A stretch of 64,000 nucleotides of DNA, from positions 1,758,501-1,822,500 of the forward strand of contig NC_060028.1 in assembly GCF_021134715.1 (NCBI RefSeq), written 5' to 3'. Shown here piece after piece: positions 37,701 to 48,918 of the stretch (its first letter is position 1; every line of letters starts with the position of its first letter). The DNA comes from Daphnia pulex (lineage: Eukaryota; Arthropoda; Branchiopoda; Diplostraca; Daphniidae). The notes below the pieces were generated by a model. It searched no databases and was not told the DNA's origin. It saw only the letters and a program-made list of their open reading frames with translations. A program made the translations under genes and the position numbers.

Positions 37701-40700
37701 GCATTGGTCATGTCCCTTATGATGAGCAAAGGAGACGACACTTTTTTGCTGACGCTGAAAATTCCTCAAGCATTTCAATCGCTAGTCCTCAAATTAAAGT
37801 TTGATGAACACGAAAAGGAATGGGAGTCCATTGAGAAAATTGTCAGCGAAGTTTCGAAGACGAGCCATCCGCTCAAATTGGCCGATTCTTTGGAGTTTAT
37901 TGCATCGCATCTTCCGTTGATTATTTCGCTTGCCGACCAGGTGTCGCCGGCGAGGTGTGATTTGATCGAAATTCTACTTGCATTTCTGGCGTCAACTGGC
38001 CATCACGAAGTTGCAGAGAAGAACCCCATTTGGATTTTGCACGAATTCCACCAGCGCCCCATCCCGGTTCAACAAGTCATCGCCTTTCTTGGTCGCCAAA
38101 TATCGGATTGGACCCACCAGCCCGTCTACGATTGTCACATTATACTGGGCCTCTTTTTGGACAAGTGGATCCTTACCAACATAACTAAAACAATCTTTGG
38201 AGTTACTATTAATCAAGAACTCCGTCAGTCAAGGGCCAGTCTCTTCGCCCAAGTTTGGTTGCAATGCTCACCGGTGTCGAAATGGACCAAATCTGCTGCA
38301 CCTTCATCGGACGCCGAAAATGATTGGTTGAAGCATGTCGATCAATTCGTGAGCGGGCTTTCGAAAGCTTTGAATTATGAGAATAGCATCGCCGCGGTCG
38401 ACAAGTTGTTACTGCCCTTCGCTCGGGATCGGCTCGGAATAGCTCATGAAATATCTAAGATTGACGTCAAAGATAGATGGCAGCGGGTTTTCATCATCGA
38501 TCACATGTCACCGGAAGTCGACGAGATGGACGCGATCGGTCAGTGGGCGCGCAAAAATTGCGATTGCCACTTGATGGCGCTTGTCGAACGGGCATTCAGC
38601 GAAAGATTCGTAGCACCGATTTGGTCGCAAATGCAGTCGCTTTTCAGTCAAAAATGGTCCACAGATGGGGAAATGAACGAGGATGTTGGAGAGGCGATTC
38701 GCCGACTGAAAACGGCTATCCAATCGTCGTTCACCAATTTATCTTTTAAAGAGCGACTGCAGTTGGGACGTACTTTGAAAGAAAAACTGGATGGTGCCGA
38801 TAAGAAACCAAGACAATTTCTAGATTGCATCAAACCACTATCGGAAAAAGTTGAAGCGTCAACTGCGGATTTATTCGTATCGAGTAAAAATGATACTCGC
38901 CACGAAGTGGAAATCATTTTGTCCTTGTTGGCTGATTCAAAGAAATTTGAAAAGAAGAACGTCATTCTGGAATTGCACTTTCGGCTGAGTCATCTTACTG
39001 CATCGTTCGAACCGAGTCAAATCGAGGAAGTGGCCGGTATTTTGTTCAACAAGTCGCCGATCCCCGACCATTTCATCAGATACCATTGGCACTGCTTTCG
39101 ATCGACGTTCCTTGAAAAATGGAGCAACTATTTCTTCTTGCGTTGGAGCAAATGCAATGAACAGACAGAACATTTTCGTAACGTGATCGCCCGCAGAAAT
39201 CCCGAAGACGACGATCGAAGTTTGAACTCTTTGGAGTTGGCTCTCGAACGGTATTTGCTTTTCACAACTGGTCTGCCACCACTCGAAGCCGTCCAAAAAT
39301 GGCTTCAACTCCAGAAACAGTCTTCACCCCAAGATACCTTCAAATTCATTGCAGAATATCTCAAACTAGCGGGTAAGTGCAATTTATTTGAAAGAAGTCA
39401 AAATGTTTGTGTTTCATTTATGTTTTTTATTGCTACGCAGTCAAAGAGATAGCATCGACAATTACTCCAAGAGTCACCCAACTCTATTCGAATAAATTAT
39501 TGTGTATAACAACGAAAGGTATTATTGCTATTATTAAGTTCGTCGCAGTGTTAGCATTATTGCGTATTAATTAACTAATTTTGTTTAATTCAGGAAAATA
39601 TGTCGGCAAAGACATCGTCGTCTTGACGGATATTTTGTTTGAAATCATTTCGGGAGCGACAGTTCCATTTTACGATGACGCGGAATCAGTTCGATCACTA
39701 CTCGTCGTGATCGAATCAGCTCAATTGATGATGGACTTGATTACTGACGACGCCAAAAATACCAGCAGCCAGCTAATAAATTCAGCTAAGCTCGGAGAAT
39801 GGAAGAAGAAATTAGTTCAATGGAAAGTCCTGGATAGCGAAGCGCAATCTATGGTACACTTCGCTGTCAAAGAACTAGTCGAAACTGCCGAATCAAAGTC
39901 GTCAAGTGAGAACGACTGCAGCAGAGAAATCTACGATCAGATGACCGCTCGTCGTCGAAACATGTTACACACGTTCAATCAAGCGCTTTCCTGGTTGGAG
40001 ATGTTTGTTGGTTATTTGGCCGGTTCTAGGTCCGGTATCGACACGCTCACGGTTATCAAAGCAACTATTGCGTCTAGCCAATGTCTCAGTTGGAACGGAT
40101 TGAAAAACGAAAAAACATCTCTACTCCGGGCAGCAATCGACATTTTTGTGGAGTGTACTTCAATCCCGAATCTGTCCGAAATCAGTTGGAGCTCGTTTTT
40201 TGACGCCATTTTGAACCTTAACACCAATGAGGTGCGTAGTATACGTCAAGTTACATTTTCAAGTATTCTGCTCTAATCTTTTTTTCAATGTACGTGTAAC
40301 AGAAGCCAATTGGGTTGATAACGACACTGGCGAATTTCGTCGGCCTACAGCTGAGCAGCGACCGAAAACGAGCAACTTGGGATATGGCTAGAGATTGGGT
40401 CCTTCGACTTGATTATTTGTTTACACACACAAGGAAGATGCATGATGCATCTCGTGCTGCAGATGGACAAAATACTGAATACTGGACAGAAACGATGGGA
40501 ATCCAGCAAGTGTTGTTCGACTATTGCAGCACCTGCTACGAGACCAAGTTGTTGGCCAATTGTACAAAGTGCCCAACCAAGAAGGTAGACTTGGACCTTG
40601 TGCGGTTCACATTTAAAAACTTCGTCGACCGTTGGACTAATATTGTCCGATTTGTGCGGCCAAACATGCGCCAAAAAACTGCCAGCAATCGAGAGGGCAG

Positions 40701-43700
40701 CCAAACGAAATTTCTGATAGATCAAGTGGAAACCCGGCAACTTGTCCTCAAGGGATTGATTCAACTAGGCCAATCCAATTCCTTCTATTGGGATGAAAAA
40801 ACTGCCAACCATTTTTTAAATGGTTGTTTAATTCCAGGTAATTTCAAAGCAAGTTCTAAACATTTATTTATTTATTTTTATTTAAACGAATTTATTCCTT
40901 TGAAGAACTCGATCCGTCGCCCGGAAAAAAGTCCTTCCTGTCGAAAATGTTGAGCGGAACTAGAAAGGCTTTCCATGAACGATGTGTAGGTTTGGAAGAT
41001 TGCTTGGGGCCGGGAAGCATTGGTCTTTTGGAGGAGGCGCTTCGGAATAAGACTAACAGCCTTAATGACGCCCAGTTATTTTTTTCCATCACCAGTTACG
41101 ACATTTTCAACGACGAAGAAAAATTGTACATCGATCTGATCGACGATCGTCCCTCAGTAGAGAGCGCGCTGTTGGTTGACGACCAACAGCCGTCGTGTTT
41201 CTTGGGTGCGCTGCAAAAATTGGCCATCGAACGATTCCGAGCCGAGTTTGTCCGCTGTTTCGAGCCGTCCATTACCGACCAGGATATCGAACGCTATTTG
41301 CCCAAGTCCAACCAGAATGGCGCTCCACATAGCCAGGAAGCATTAGCGGACAAGCAACACATCATCCAACTTTGCCGATCGTTTAATCAATTAATCAGCA
41401 CAAAGATAGAACAAGGTGCTGACGAAGTGCACGATTGGCTCCTTTGGATTCGTGACGTCATCGTCCCTTCGCTGAAATCGTACGAGGCGAATCAAGGACT
41501 CTCCGTCCACCAGATAACCAAATTCTTCGAAGAGGTTGAGGAATTTCCACTCGACCTGTGTCGAGCCGCCACGACTAGTTGCCGACCTCACCAGTGGATC
41601 GATATGCTCGCCATTTTCGCCATTCAGAATTTACTCGATGAACTCAACGAAAAGTGCCGTCAAGATGAAATTGATATTAAAAGTTCCGGCATCGTCCAAC
41701 AACTTGTACAATGGTGGCCATCGTCCGGAGCGCCAGGATCTTTCTTGCATACCTTCTACCACAAGATTCGGCAGGAAATGGCGGGTGATCCGATTCGACT
41801 GATGAAACTCGTCCAAGAAGTGACCAACAGGTTGACGGCACTCAAGCTTCAATTTCACGAAGACGTAACATTGATGGACAGTTTCTCCAATTCTTCATTA
41901 AACGATTGGCTGTCAGTGATCCGCTACGCCCAGCTGGCCATTGATTGGACGCCCGACATTGCCCGTCGTTTGGTATCTATACTCGACGTCCAATTCGGCC
42001 AGCAAAGAAGCGACCACTTCCTTCGTTTGGTCGTTCATCGCCACCCGGAACTTAAAGATAAGTCGGGCGACCACGCTCATTTGAGAAACATTCTGCAGAA
42101 TTTGTTTCGATACCCCTCTATTAAAGATCGATGGATTGCCCTGATCGACGAAAGTTTACTGAAAAATTCGATGGCGGTGAAAGATTCAGTTTGGAATTCG
42201 CTGTTCGATGCGGATATCATCGAAAAAGACATGAGAAAATCGAGTCAAGCCGATTTGAGTGTCGAGGACATTTTTTCCATCATGAGTCGAGATCCTGAGT
42301 CGAGCAAAGTGATCGGCAATTGCAGCGAAATGGTTGAACGCATCAAAAGCATCCGGATTCGAAAATTCGAAACTAAATTCGACATCAGAAAATGGAGTAA
42401 TGAAATAAAGAAGCCGAGCAGCAAATCATTGCAGGTGGACGATTTTCTGGCCGTTGCTTGTCGAGTCGTTCACGACAAAAATGGCTACTTCCCGAGGGAC
42501 GTTCAACTTATTGCAGTCACTGCGTTCGTTTCTTCCGATGATAACCGGCAAGCCGGGCATATGATTCGACGAATGGGACAAATTTCGACCGGCGAAGGAA
42601 AAACGCTCATCTCTGCGCTGGTGGCCATTTATCATACCTTGCGCTACTGGAACAAGGATCGACACGTGAACATCATCACGAGTTCTTCCGTGCTGGCCGA
42701 AGCCAACATCGCCGAAATCGGGTGGCTCTTCCAGGCGTTTGACGTGAGCGTAAGCAACAATTGTGACCAGCAATGTTCGAATGACGACGATATCAGACGT
42801 AACCGGTACAACAACGACGTCATCTACGGCGACCTGGGCAGTTTCATGCGTGACATTCTCCTCACGCGCTTCTTCGAGGACAAGGACATGACCCGCAACC
42901 GGAACCCGGGAGCCATCATCGTCGACGAGGTGGATTCAATGACTCTAGACAAGGGAGAAAATATATTGTACATGTCGCACAACATCCCCGAAATGTACGA
43001 TCTCATGCGGTTGTTTGTCCAAATCTGGACGATGGTCAACGCCCCCGACGTTGTCCGTTTAGCCGAATCGAGTGACATCGTCGATGAAGTTCGCCAGTTG
43101 ATCGAGCCGATGATTCCAACTTGCGTTCCCAATTGTTTGAAGCAATTCGCCGAACGGCACCTGTCGACGTGGATCAAGAGCGCGTTCCGGGCTTGTTACC
43201 TACTCAAACCCAACGACGCCTACAAGGTGGACGATTGCTGTGACGGACAAGGCAGGCGGATCGTCATCATGGACAAAGAGACGGGAGTGGAGCAAGTGCA
43301 AACGGAGTGGTCGGACGGTTTGCAGCAATTTTTGCAGTTGAAACACGGCCTGAAATGGACGCCCATCTCCCTGAAGGCCATTTTCATGTCCAACATTGGC
43401 TACTTTAGCGAATTTGAGGGCCGCATGTACGGACTGACGGGCACACTCGGTTCCGCGGCTGAGTGTGACCTACTGGGCCAAGTGTTTGGCGTCGATTTTT
43501 TCCGCTTGCCGCGATTCAGGCCGCGCTTTTGCCTTCAACACGAGCCGATCATCGCTCACGATCGGCAAAATTGGCTCGATCAAATGCAACAGGCGGTCGT
43601 AAGCGTTGCTTCGAACCAGCAGCGGGCCGTTCTTGTCGTTTGCGAGAACATTGAATCAGCCAACTCGATTTACGACCGCCTCAAAACGGCCAAAACAGTC

Positions 43701-46700
43701 ACTCCAATTCAAGTCGTCAAATATGTCAGCTCATTCGACGAGGCCTTCAAGGAGAACCAACACCAGGAAATTCTTCCGGGTCAGGTGATCATTGCCACAA
43801 ACTTGGCCGGACGTGGAACGGATTTGAAACCCAGTAAAGTGCTCCTCAATAACGGCGGTCTTCACGTAATTATCGGGTTCCTGCCGCCCAACTCCCGCGT
43901 CGAAGCTCAAGCCGAAGGACGTACGGCCCGCTCTGGCCAACCTGGAAGTTACCAATTTGTCATCGAAAATGAGGATGAGGAACATCGAAAATCCCACCTA
44001 AGTTTCGATCCTTATGGCCAGATACTTCAATTGAAATCGAAGCGCGACGAAGACGAACGGCTCCGATTGGACAACATCCGACGAGAAGCTCTGCCAAAGA
44101 TCCAACTGGAAGAGAAACTTTTCCACAAATTCTACGAAAAATGTGTCCGCCCCTTGAACCAAACCTTGATCGACCCACCACAACAGCAAGACGTTGTTCA
44201 ACAAATCTTTACAAAGGTTTTAGACATTTTAAGCTCAAACCAAAAAGATTACAATTTAAATAAAGATTGCAAAAGGATTACGAGAAATTGTTTCAACAAT
44301 CGCTGGGCGCTTTGGCTCGACGAAAATGCCGGCTCCATCGAGAAAGCCCATCGTGATCCGGTACTCGACGACAGACTGAGCGATAGTTTCGATCATCTGA
44401 CGATGTCCGTCAAATTATCGGACGTCGAGTCTGTCGTTTCCAGTCCGAGTGAATGGACTATGCTCGCCCGCTGCTACGAGGAATCGTCGCACCCGAGAGA
44501 TGCGGTCAGGTGTTACAAACAAGTGACGACCATAGAACCGAAGTGGTGCGAAAACGCCCTGCTCGATCTCGCCCGCCTCGCTCTGGCCGACGACGCCGGT
44601 TACGAAAAGAAAAGAGAGGCCAAAAGCTACTTGAAACGGGCCCGGAAACTGATCGACGATCGAATCGACGTGCTCACCAGTCTCAACCAACAAATCGATC
44701 AATGTTTGAACACTCAAATGGAAAACGGATCGTCCCTCTGTCACAGGCGGTTCGAAGAACAAGTGACGAATCAAATTCGTTTGTGGGAAATTCACGCGTC
44801 TGAAATCAATAACCTGCTAGGCGTATCGTTGAAATGTGCCCTGGCTTCCATCCTACCCACCGAAAAAGACCAACACATCGATCAAGTCATCGAGTTGCTC
44901 GTAAGTCCTCTACTCTTGAACATTTAATTATTACCAGAATGATGAATCTGTTGTATTATTTAGGAGGGGTGTCATTTCATGAAGCCACGCCACTACAGGA
45001 AAACTGGCGAAAATTCGTTCGATTGGCCTCCGTTCGTTGCCCACTGCCGTGAGCCTCTCTTAGATCTTGTGAAAAAGAAAAATTGCAAACTGTCGGATAT
45101 CGAGAACGCCATCGGCAAAGTGGAAACAAAGCTTTGGAGCAGTTTAATTTCCGTTTACATCGATGAGGGCCAAATAGCTGGTGGTGGGAAAATGATCAAG
45201 GCCCATCATCACGTCGGCGAAATACCCGACACCGTCCTATCAAAAGCTTATCGGCGTATTTTACCCGGTTGGTTGACATTTCACGACGGCCAAGATTTTT
45301 CGCTCGTCTCCTCTACACTCGGTATTGAAAATGGTGACCAATTAAAGAAGCTGGAAAAATGGCTGGACGACGAGAAATTATTGCAAGTGACGGACAAAGT
45401 CTTTCGTCATCGCATCCTGAAATCGGTCCCGTCGATGGACCAAGATCCTGACGTTGAACTGCTCAAAGGTGTGGCTCTCTCATCTTGCGCCGATGTTGTG
45501 GCCACTTGGTTCTCTTCGCTTGTAGTCGAACGGAATGGAAATCTGTACGTTCTCCGGCCACTTTTCGATGAACGTAAAAAGAAATTGGCCAAACAATTCC
45601 TTGATTACCTCGTCGACATGGAAGTTCTCAAAGATCCGGCCATTTCATTTCCGTCTGCAAACAGAGAGCGATCTAGAGAAGATATCCAACAAGATTTGGA
45701 TGGGATTAAGAGTGGGATCAGTTCCCTCAACGGATTCGACATGCTTGCTAAGCTCTTTTACAGCAAAGAAGAAACAGGAAAGACGAGAGAAGAAGAAAAG
45801 TCAAAGAGCACTTTAGAACAAAACATTAAACAGCTGATCCCACCGATCGTGCCGGCCCTTGTTATTTTTGCTGTTGCTGGCCATTTTGGTGAGATTTCCA
45901 GCCAACGACTTCAAGAGGCTAAAGCTATAAAAGAGAGAAGGGATAAACTGTCTGCAGCGCTCATGCAAGCCGTTGGCATTCATCTCGGCCAGTTGAAAAC
46001 ATTGGCGAAAGTCAAATCCTCGTTCTGTTCGCTGCACGACGCCCTTCCGCCAGCCGGCGACGATCAAGCGAGTCCATTCGACGAGGTTCAACAGTTCAAC
46101 AACCAGCACTTGGATCGCGTTCTCAAAGTTGAGGAGTACGTGTCGCGATGGAACTGGCGGATTGGCATCGTCGCCCTGATTGGAGTTGCTCAACTGGTCG
46201 GCGCTATCGCTTTCCCTTTCTTCAGTGCGGGGCTCATCGGCGAGGGCCTCAACGATTTAATGTTCGCCTTCCAGTCTCTCCAGTCACCAGGATCCTTCTC
46301 ATGGAAATCCTACCTCGTAGACAAGGCTAAAAGTTTGGCGGTCACTGCCCTCACTATGGGTCTGGGAGCCGCCCGGCTTGTTAAGGCTTGCGGTGGCAGT
46401 TTCAGGCAAGCGGCCAAACTGATGTGTCGATTCAATGGGACACTCAAAGGATGGTTCCAGGCCGGCAAGAAGATCTTGATCCAGTGCGCCAACATGATAT
46501 CGTCGTCCGTCATCGGCCAGGCTGTTAGCCGCTTCCTCACGTGGCTCAACAAATTCATCATGGAACAGGTGCTTGAGCGCATCAAATCTTTCTTGTTCAG
46601 CAACTTCCTTATGCGACCGGCTTTCACTCAGCTCAAGGATCTCATGAAATCCCTGATGATTGTCATTGTCAAAAGCGGCAAGAGCGCAGGCGAAGCGAGC

Positions 46701-48506
46701 CGAAAAATTAAGGAAGTGTTGGATGGAGCCGCAAATCAATTGAAAGCCGGCGATTGGTTTACTGAGCTTCGCACGAACGCGTCATCAATCACCAGTCGTA
46801 TGACGGGAATCTTCAACGGCTCATCAGCTGGCTTGTCCGGTTTGCAGGGCAACTATGCCGGCGAGTACCGGTCACACGCGTCCACCGGAAACACCCAAGG
46901 CATCACTGCCGCTGCTAACGCCGGTACAATTGAAAAAGCCATTCAGGTGGGCAAGACTATCGTTGATTATGGCCAAAAAGCGGCTGACGTGACTAAAGAG
47001 ATCAACAAATTTGCGACTAAGTGCGAGTCGGTCAAGAAATTGGCAACACACGGAGTGACGTACGTCGGCGATCTGAACGCCGCCCTACAGGACGAACTGA
47101 GGGCCTTGAAAACTAAAAATAAGCAGGGGCAGCAATCAGCTGTTGGCGAAAGTACTGGTGGTGGGTTATCAAAAACAGAGGCAGAACGATTCGAGAAATT
47201 TATGTCCGATACCGAGGGCGAAATTCAATCGTCGATAATGAAGGAAACTCTCGATACGATCCAATCGACGTGGCTCGAGCCCAAGATCCAACTCAAAGTC
47301 GAGAGGAAGGTAAAAAGTATCAGCTCGAAATTCGTCAAAAAATACTGCCCCTCCCTCTTACCGGAAGGGGCAAACGACCTAAAAGACAACAATAATACTA
47401 ATAACGGCGTTGGCGATGGCCAAATGCCAACTGAGGATCAATGGATCGACGAAATGGGCAACGGAAGGCCGGCCGGGCCCATCGAAATGCAAAACTCAGT
47501 CGACGCTTACGGCTTCGTGCTTGAATTGGAAGACAAAACTGGCCAGTACACGCAAGGGGACAAGTTTTATTACTATCCGGAAGGAAATCCTTATTCAAAT
47601 AAACCCGTAGTCAAAATGAGTTTCACGCAGAATGACGACGGAACCAAGCACGTCTGTCTCATTATGCCTGATGGAACGAAACACGAATATGTGCCCGATC
47701 CTTCGGAACCACCTAACCGCTGCTTCTTCAACGCCCTTTCAAAAGCTCAAAAAGATCCTTCGGTGGATCATACAATTGAAAAGTTAAAGAATCACGCCAA
47801 AGGAAACGATCGAGCTCGATTCATGAGCAAACTGGGTGTCAACCAGAGCTACCAACACTTGCAGGTGGGTGCGTATCGTAAGATCAGAAATGGAAAAACT
47901 ACTACTGAAGTTGACAAATGTGGAAGGCCCGTTCGAATAATTACAACGGAAACGGAGAGAAAACAGGAGCGCAATTCCAAAAACATGAAGGAGATCAAGG
48001 AAAAACTAGGTTACCAAGAAAGAGGCGTGTACAGTCACGATGTCTCGCTCAACTCTGGAGGTGTCAACGACTTTTACAATATTTCAAGAATGACACACGA
48101 GTGCAATCGCTATCTCTTCAAGGTACATGAGGAAAACTTTGAAGATTTTCGCGACTGCAATAAACAAAATGGGTCGACAGAAGTGATCACCAGGGTCATC
48201 ACAAAACATTACGAACATTCAGTTGGCGAAATACTGCGTATGGAGAAGGAAGGAAAGTATGTCGACCGTTACAAAATCAAGGGTTACCAGCACGATTTTT
48301 ATACTGGATCACTGGAGCAACCAACTAACCAGTACTTGAGTGGCTTCATTCCCAATTGGAATGGACAACAAGCAAGCATCTTTCATGCGCGAAATAAGGA
48401 TTCGAGAAAAATGAAGAAGACTGATGCGCGGAGAAAAGCAACCAACGTCCCGATCGTCAGGGGACCTGAATTCAAAAAATTTTTCGCAAACATTCGAAAA
48501 CATTAA
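34795..48506 (+). CDS. Giant SecA-like DEAD motor protein, about 4,423 residues
   Basis: Seven exons join in phase: 34795-34819, 34915-39372, 39441-39518, 39594-40231, 40303-40837, 40906-44900 and 44964-48506. Domains, by approximate residue, are coiled coil 300-355; Gly/Asp-rich collagen-like stretch 513-707; charged Arg/Glu/Gln stretch 755-877; and a SecA-type motor from about 2430 with RDVQLIAV, Walker A STGEGKTL (about 2471), DEVDSM (about 2585), GLTGT, ATNLAGRGTDL (about 2876) and GRTARSGQPGS (about 2916). A TPR-like stretch lies at 3090-3160 and hydrophobic segments near 3535-3552 and 3642-3673. A PNRCFFNAL motif near 4160 resembles the OTU catalytic Cys. SecA is the bacterial preprotein translocase ATPase. 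The motor motifs are intact, so ATP binding is likely, but a translocase role is not implied because no SecB- or SecY-facing tail is seen. There is no signal peptide. Introns show it is a nuclear gene, not contamination. The start ATG rests on the small first exon and could move. Confidence 0.85.
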
Positions 48507-48918
48507 TAAGGCGCATTTTGAAAATGAACACGATAGCAGTAAGACGGTAACCGTAGTAGACGAGCAACCCGTTTAACTTGTGCTTATTAAAAAATAAATC
48601 AATTCTAATTTTTTTTGTTCGATTAGGCTACCCATGACAAATTATACTGCCAACTATGTAAGCCAATCCTGTTCTTCTGTGCAGCACATTACAGACTATT
48701 GTTGAGATGAGCTTGGCGATGACTCTACCCAATAGACAGCTTCTTTCCATCGGCGAGTGACTTTATTTTGTGTGTGATAGTTGATAAAATCCTTCTGGCT
48801 ATAACCTGTTCAACTTATCTGTTTTGTTCCACGGTTCCGTTAGTAATTATTAGAAAATATATATGATGAATATGATTTTCTTTACCTTTGTGTATCTGTT
48901 CCTTTGATTTTGTTATAA
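48507..48918. other. 3' flank of the SecA-like gene
   Basis: No ORF. It contains the poly(A) signal at 48,593 and ends where homology with the RUSF1 region begins (aagctagcgaaaat). Confidence 0.5.
48593..48598 (+). promoter_or_regulatory. Poly(A) signal of the SecA-like gene
   Basis: AATAAA lies 87 bases after the stop codon of the SecA-like gene, a typical distance for a short 3' UTR. Confidence 0.55.

Noticed and set aside
41391-44204. Antisense ORFs of 60-130 codons opposite the SecA-like exon
   Set aside because: They overlap a long exon with strong domain evidence and show no features of their own; they are shadows of its codon use.
34795-48506. Bacterial contamination as the source of the SecA-like gene
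   Set aside because: Six in-phase GT-AG introns, eukaryotic flanking genes and a duplicated animal block on both sides argue for a nuclear gene.
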